From Phycisphaerae bacterium (lineage in GTDB: Bacteria > Planctomycetota > Phycisphaerae > UBA1845): DNA of 32,770 bases. Below, one piece after another: positions 32,741-32,770 of this stretch. Under the pieces are notes generated by a model. That model was not told where the DNA came from. It saw only the letters and a program-made list of their open reading frames with translations, and did not search any database. Every line of letters starts with the position of its first letter. The first letter of the stretch is position 1. The DNA is taken from positions 1-32,770 of the forward strand of contig JAJDDZ010000345.1 of assembly GCA_029260025.1 (NCBI GenBank), written 5' to 3'. Position numbers and translations under genes: made by a program.

Positions 32741-32770
32741 ATGGACGATTGTAAGGTTTTTGTCGGATTG
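32741..32770 (+). CDS. Transposase N-terminus, IS110-like (partial)
   Basis: Only ten codons are in the window, reading MDDCKVFVGL, with AAAGGAGCAACGGAC ahead of the ATG. A short polar start followed by VFVGL (normally continued by DVHK or DVSK) is the usual beginning of IS110-family DEDD transposases. The identification rests on this short piece plus the non-coding structure before it, so it stays tentative. Confidence 0.5.
   Translation, partial: MDDCKVFVGL

Larger units (their letters stand above)
32581..32770 (+). mobile_element. Probable left end of an IS110-family element, right part outside window
   Basis: Called from the transposase N-terminus at 32741 and the roughly 200-base structured non-coding segment before it. 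In IS110-type elements the non-coding left end precedes the transposase and can encode the bridge RNA. The exact left boundary is not visible because these elements lack strong terminal inverted repeats; the start given here is only the end of the palindrome. Confidence 0.4.

Overview
The window looks like a piece of a Planctomycetota chromosome, possibly a Phycisphaerae-like lineage. This is inferred from the mix of a compact peptidoglycan/division (dcw) cluster, very large Cys-rich secreted proteins with slime-mould-type repeats, an FG-GAP propeller protein and moderate GC. No rRNA or species marker is present, so the assignment is tentative.

Left part (1-5.2 kb): a secreted beta-lactamase-fold serine hydrolase, cut by the window edge, lies downstream of an AraC-type regulator on the minus strand. 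Divergent from them are a vitamin-B12-type substrate-binding protein and an extended SDR epimerase. A bidirectional terminator separates the SDR gene from a convergent outer-membrane-barrel-like protein.

Middle part (5.2-15.2 kb): tRNA-Ser(GCU), tRNA-Pro(CGG) and tRNA-Cys(GCA) punctuate a region dominated by two divergently transcribed giant secreted proteins. The minus-strand one joins a seven-blade FG-GAP propeller to a nested, higher-order array of Cys-rich modules. The plus-strand one carries 19 uninterrupted 26-residue (78-bp) Cys-rich units plus flanking irregular ones. A decayed fragment of the same kind of sequence survives between tRNA-Ser and tRNA-Pro. A secreted metallo-beta-lactamase-fold hydrolase follows.

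Sugar operon (15.4-20.9 kb): a Gfo/Idh/MocA dehydrogenase, a hexapeptide N-acetyltransferase, a family 2 glycosyltransferase, a B12-binding radical SAM protein and a DegT aminotransferase. The dehydrogenase, aminotransferase and acetyltransferase match the Wlb/Wbp logic for 3-amino uronic acid nucleotide sugars, probably for a surface glycan. A terminator closes it. Two minus-strand genes follow: a DUF4287/DUF5655 protein and an S41-like protease with a probable Lys-to-His change at the dyad position.

dcw cluster (23.4-32.5 kb): promoter, mraZ, a 262-nt spacer that folds into several clean helices, rsmH, a membrane-anchored double-LysM protein, an FtsL-like bitopic protein, an FtsI/PBP transpeptidase, murE (meso-diaminopimelate type), murF and mraY. 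These make and crosslink the peptidoglycan precursor and assemble the septal machine. Right after mraY the window runs into the first codons of what looks like an IS110-family transposase. Its ribosome binding site is buried in a long hairpin, so the rest of the dcw cluster may be separated from mraY.
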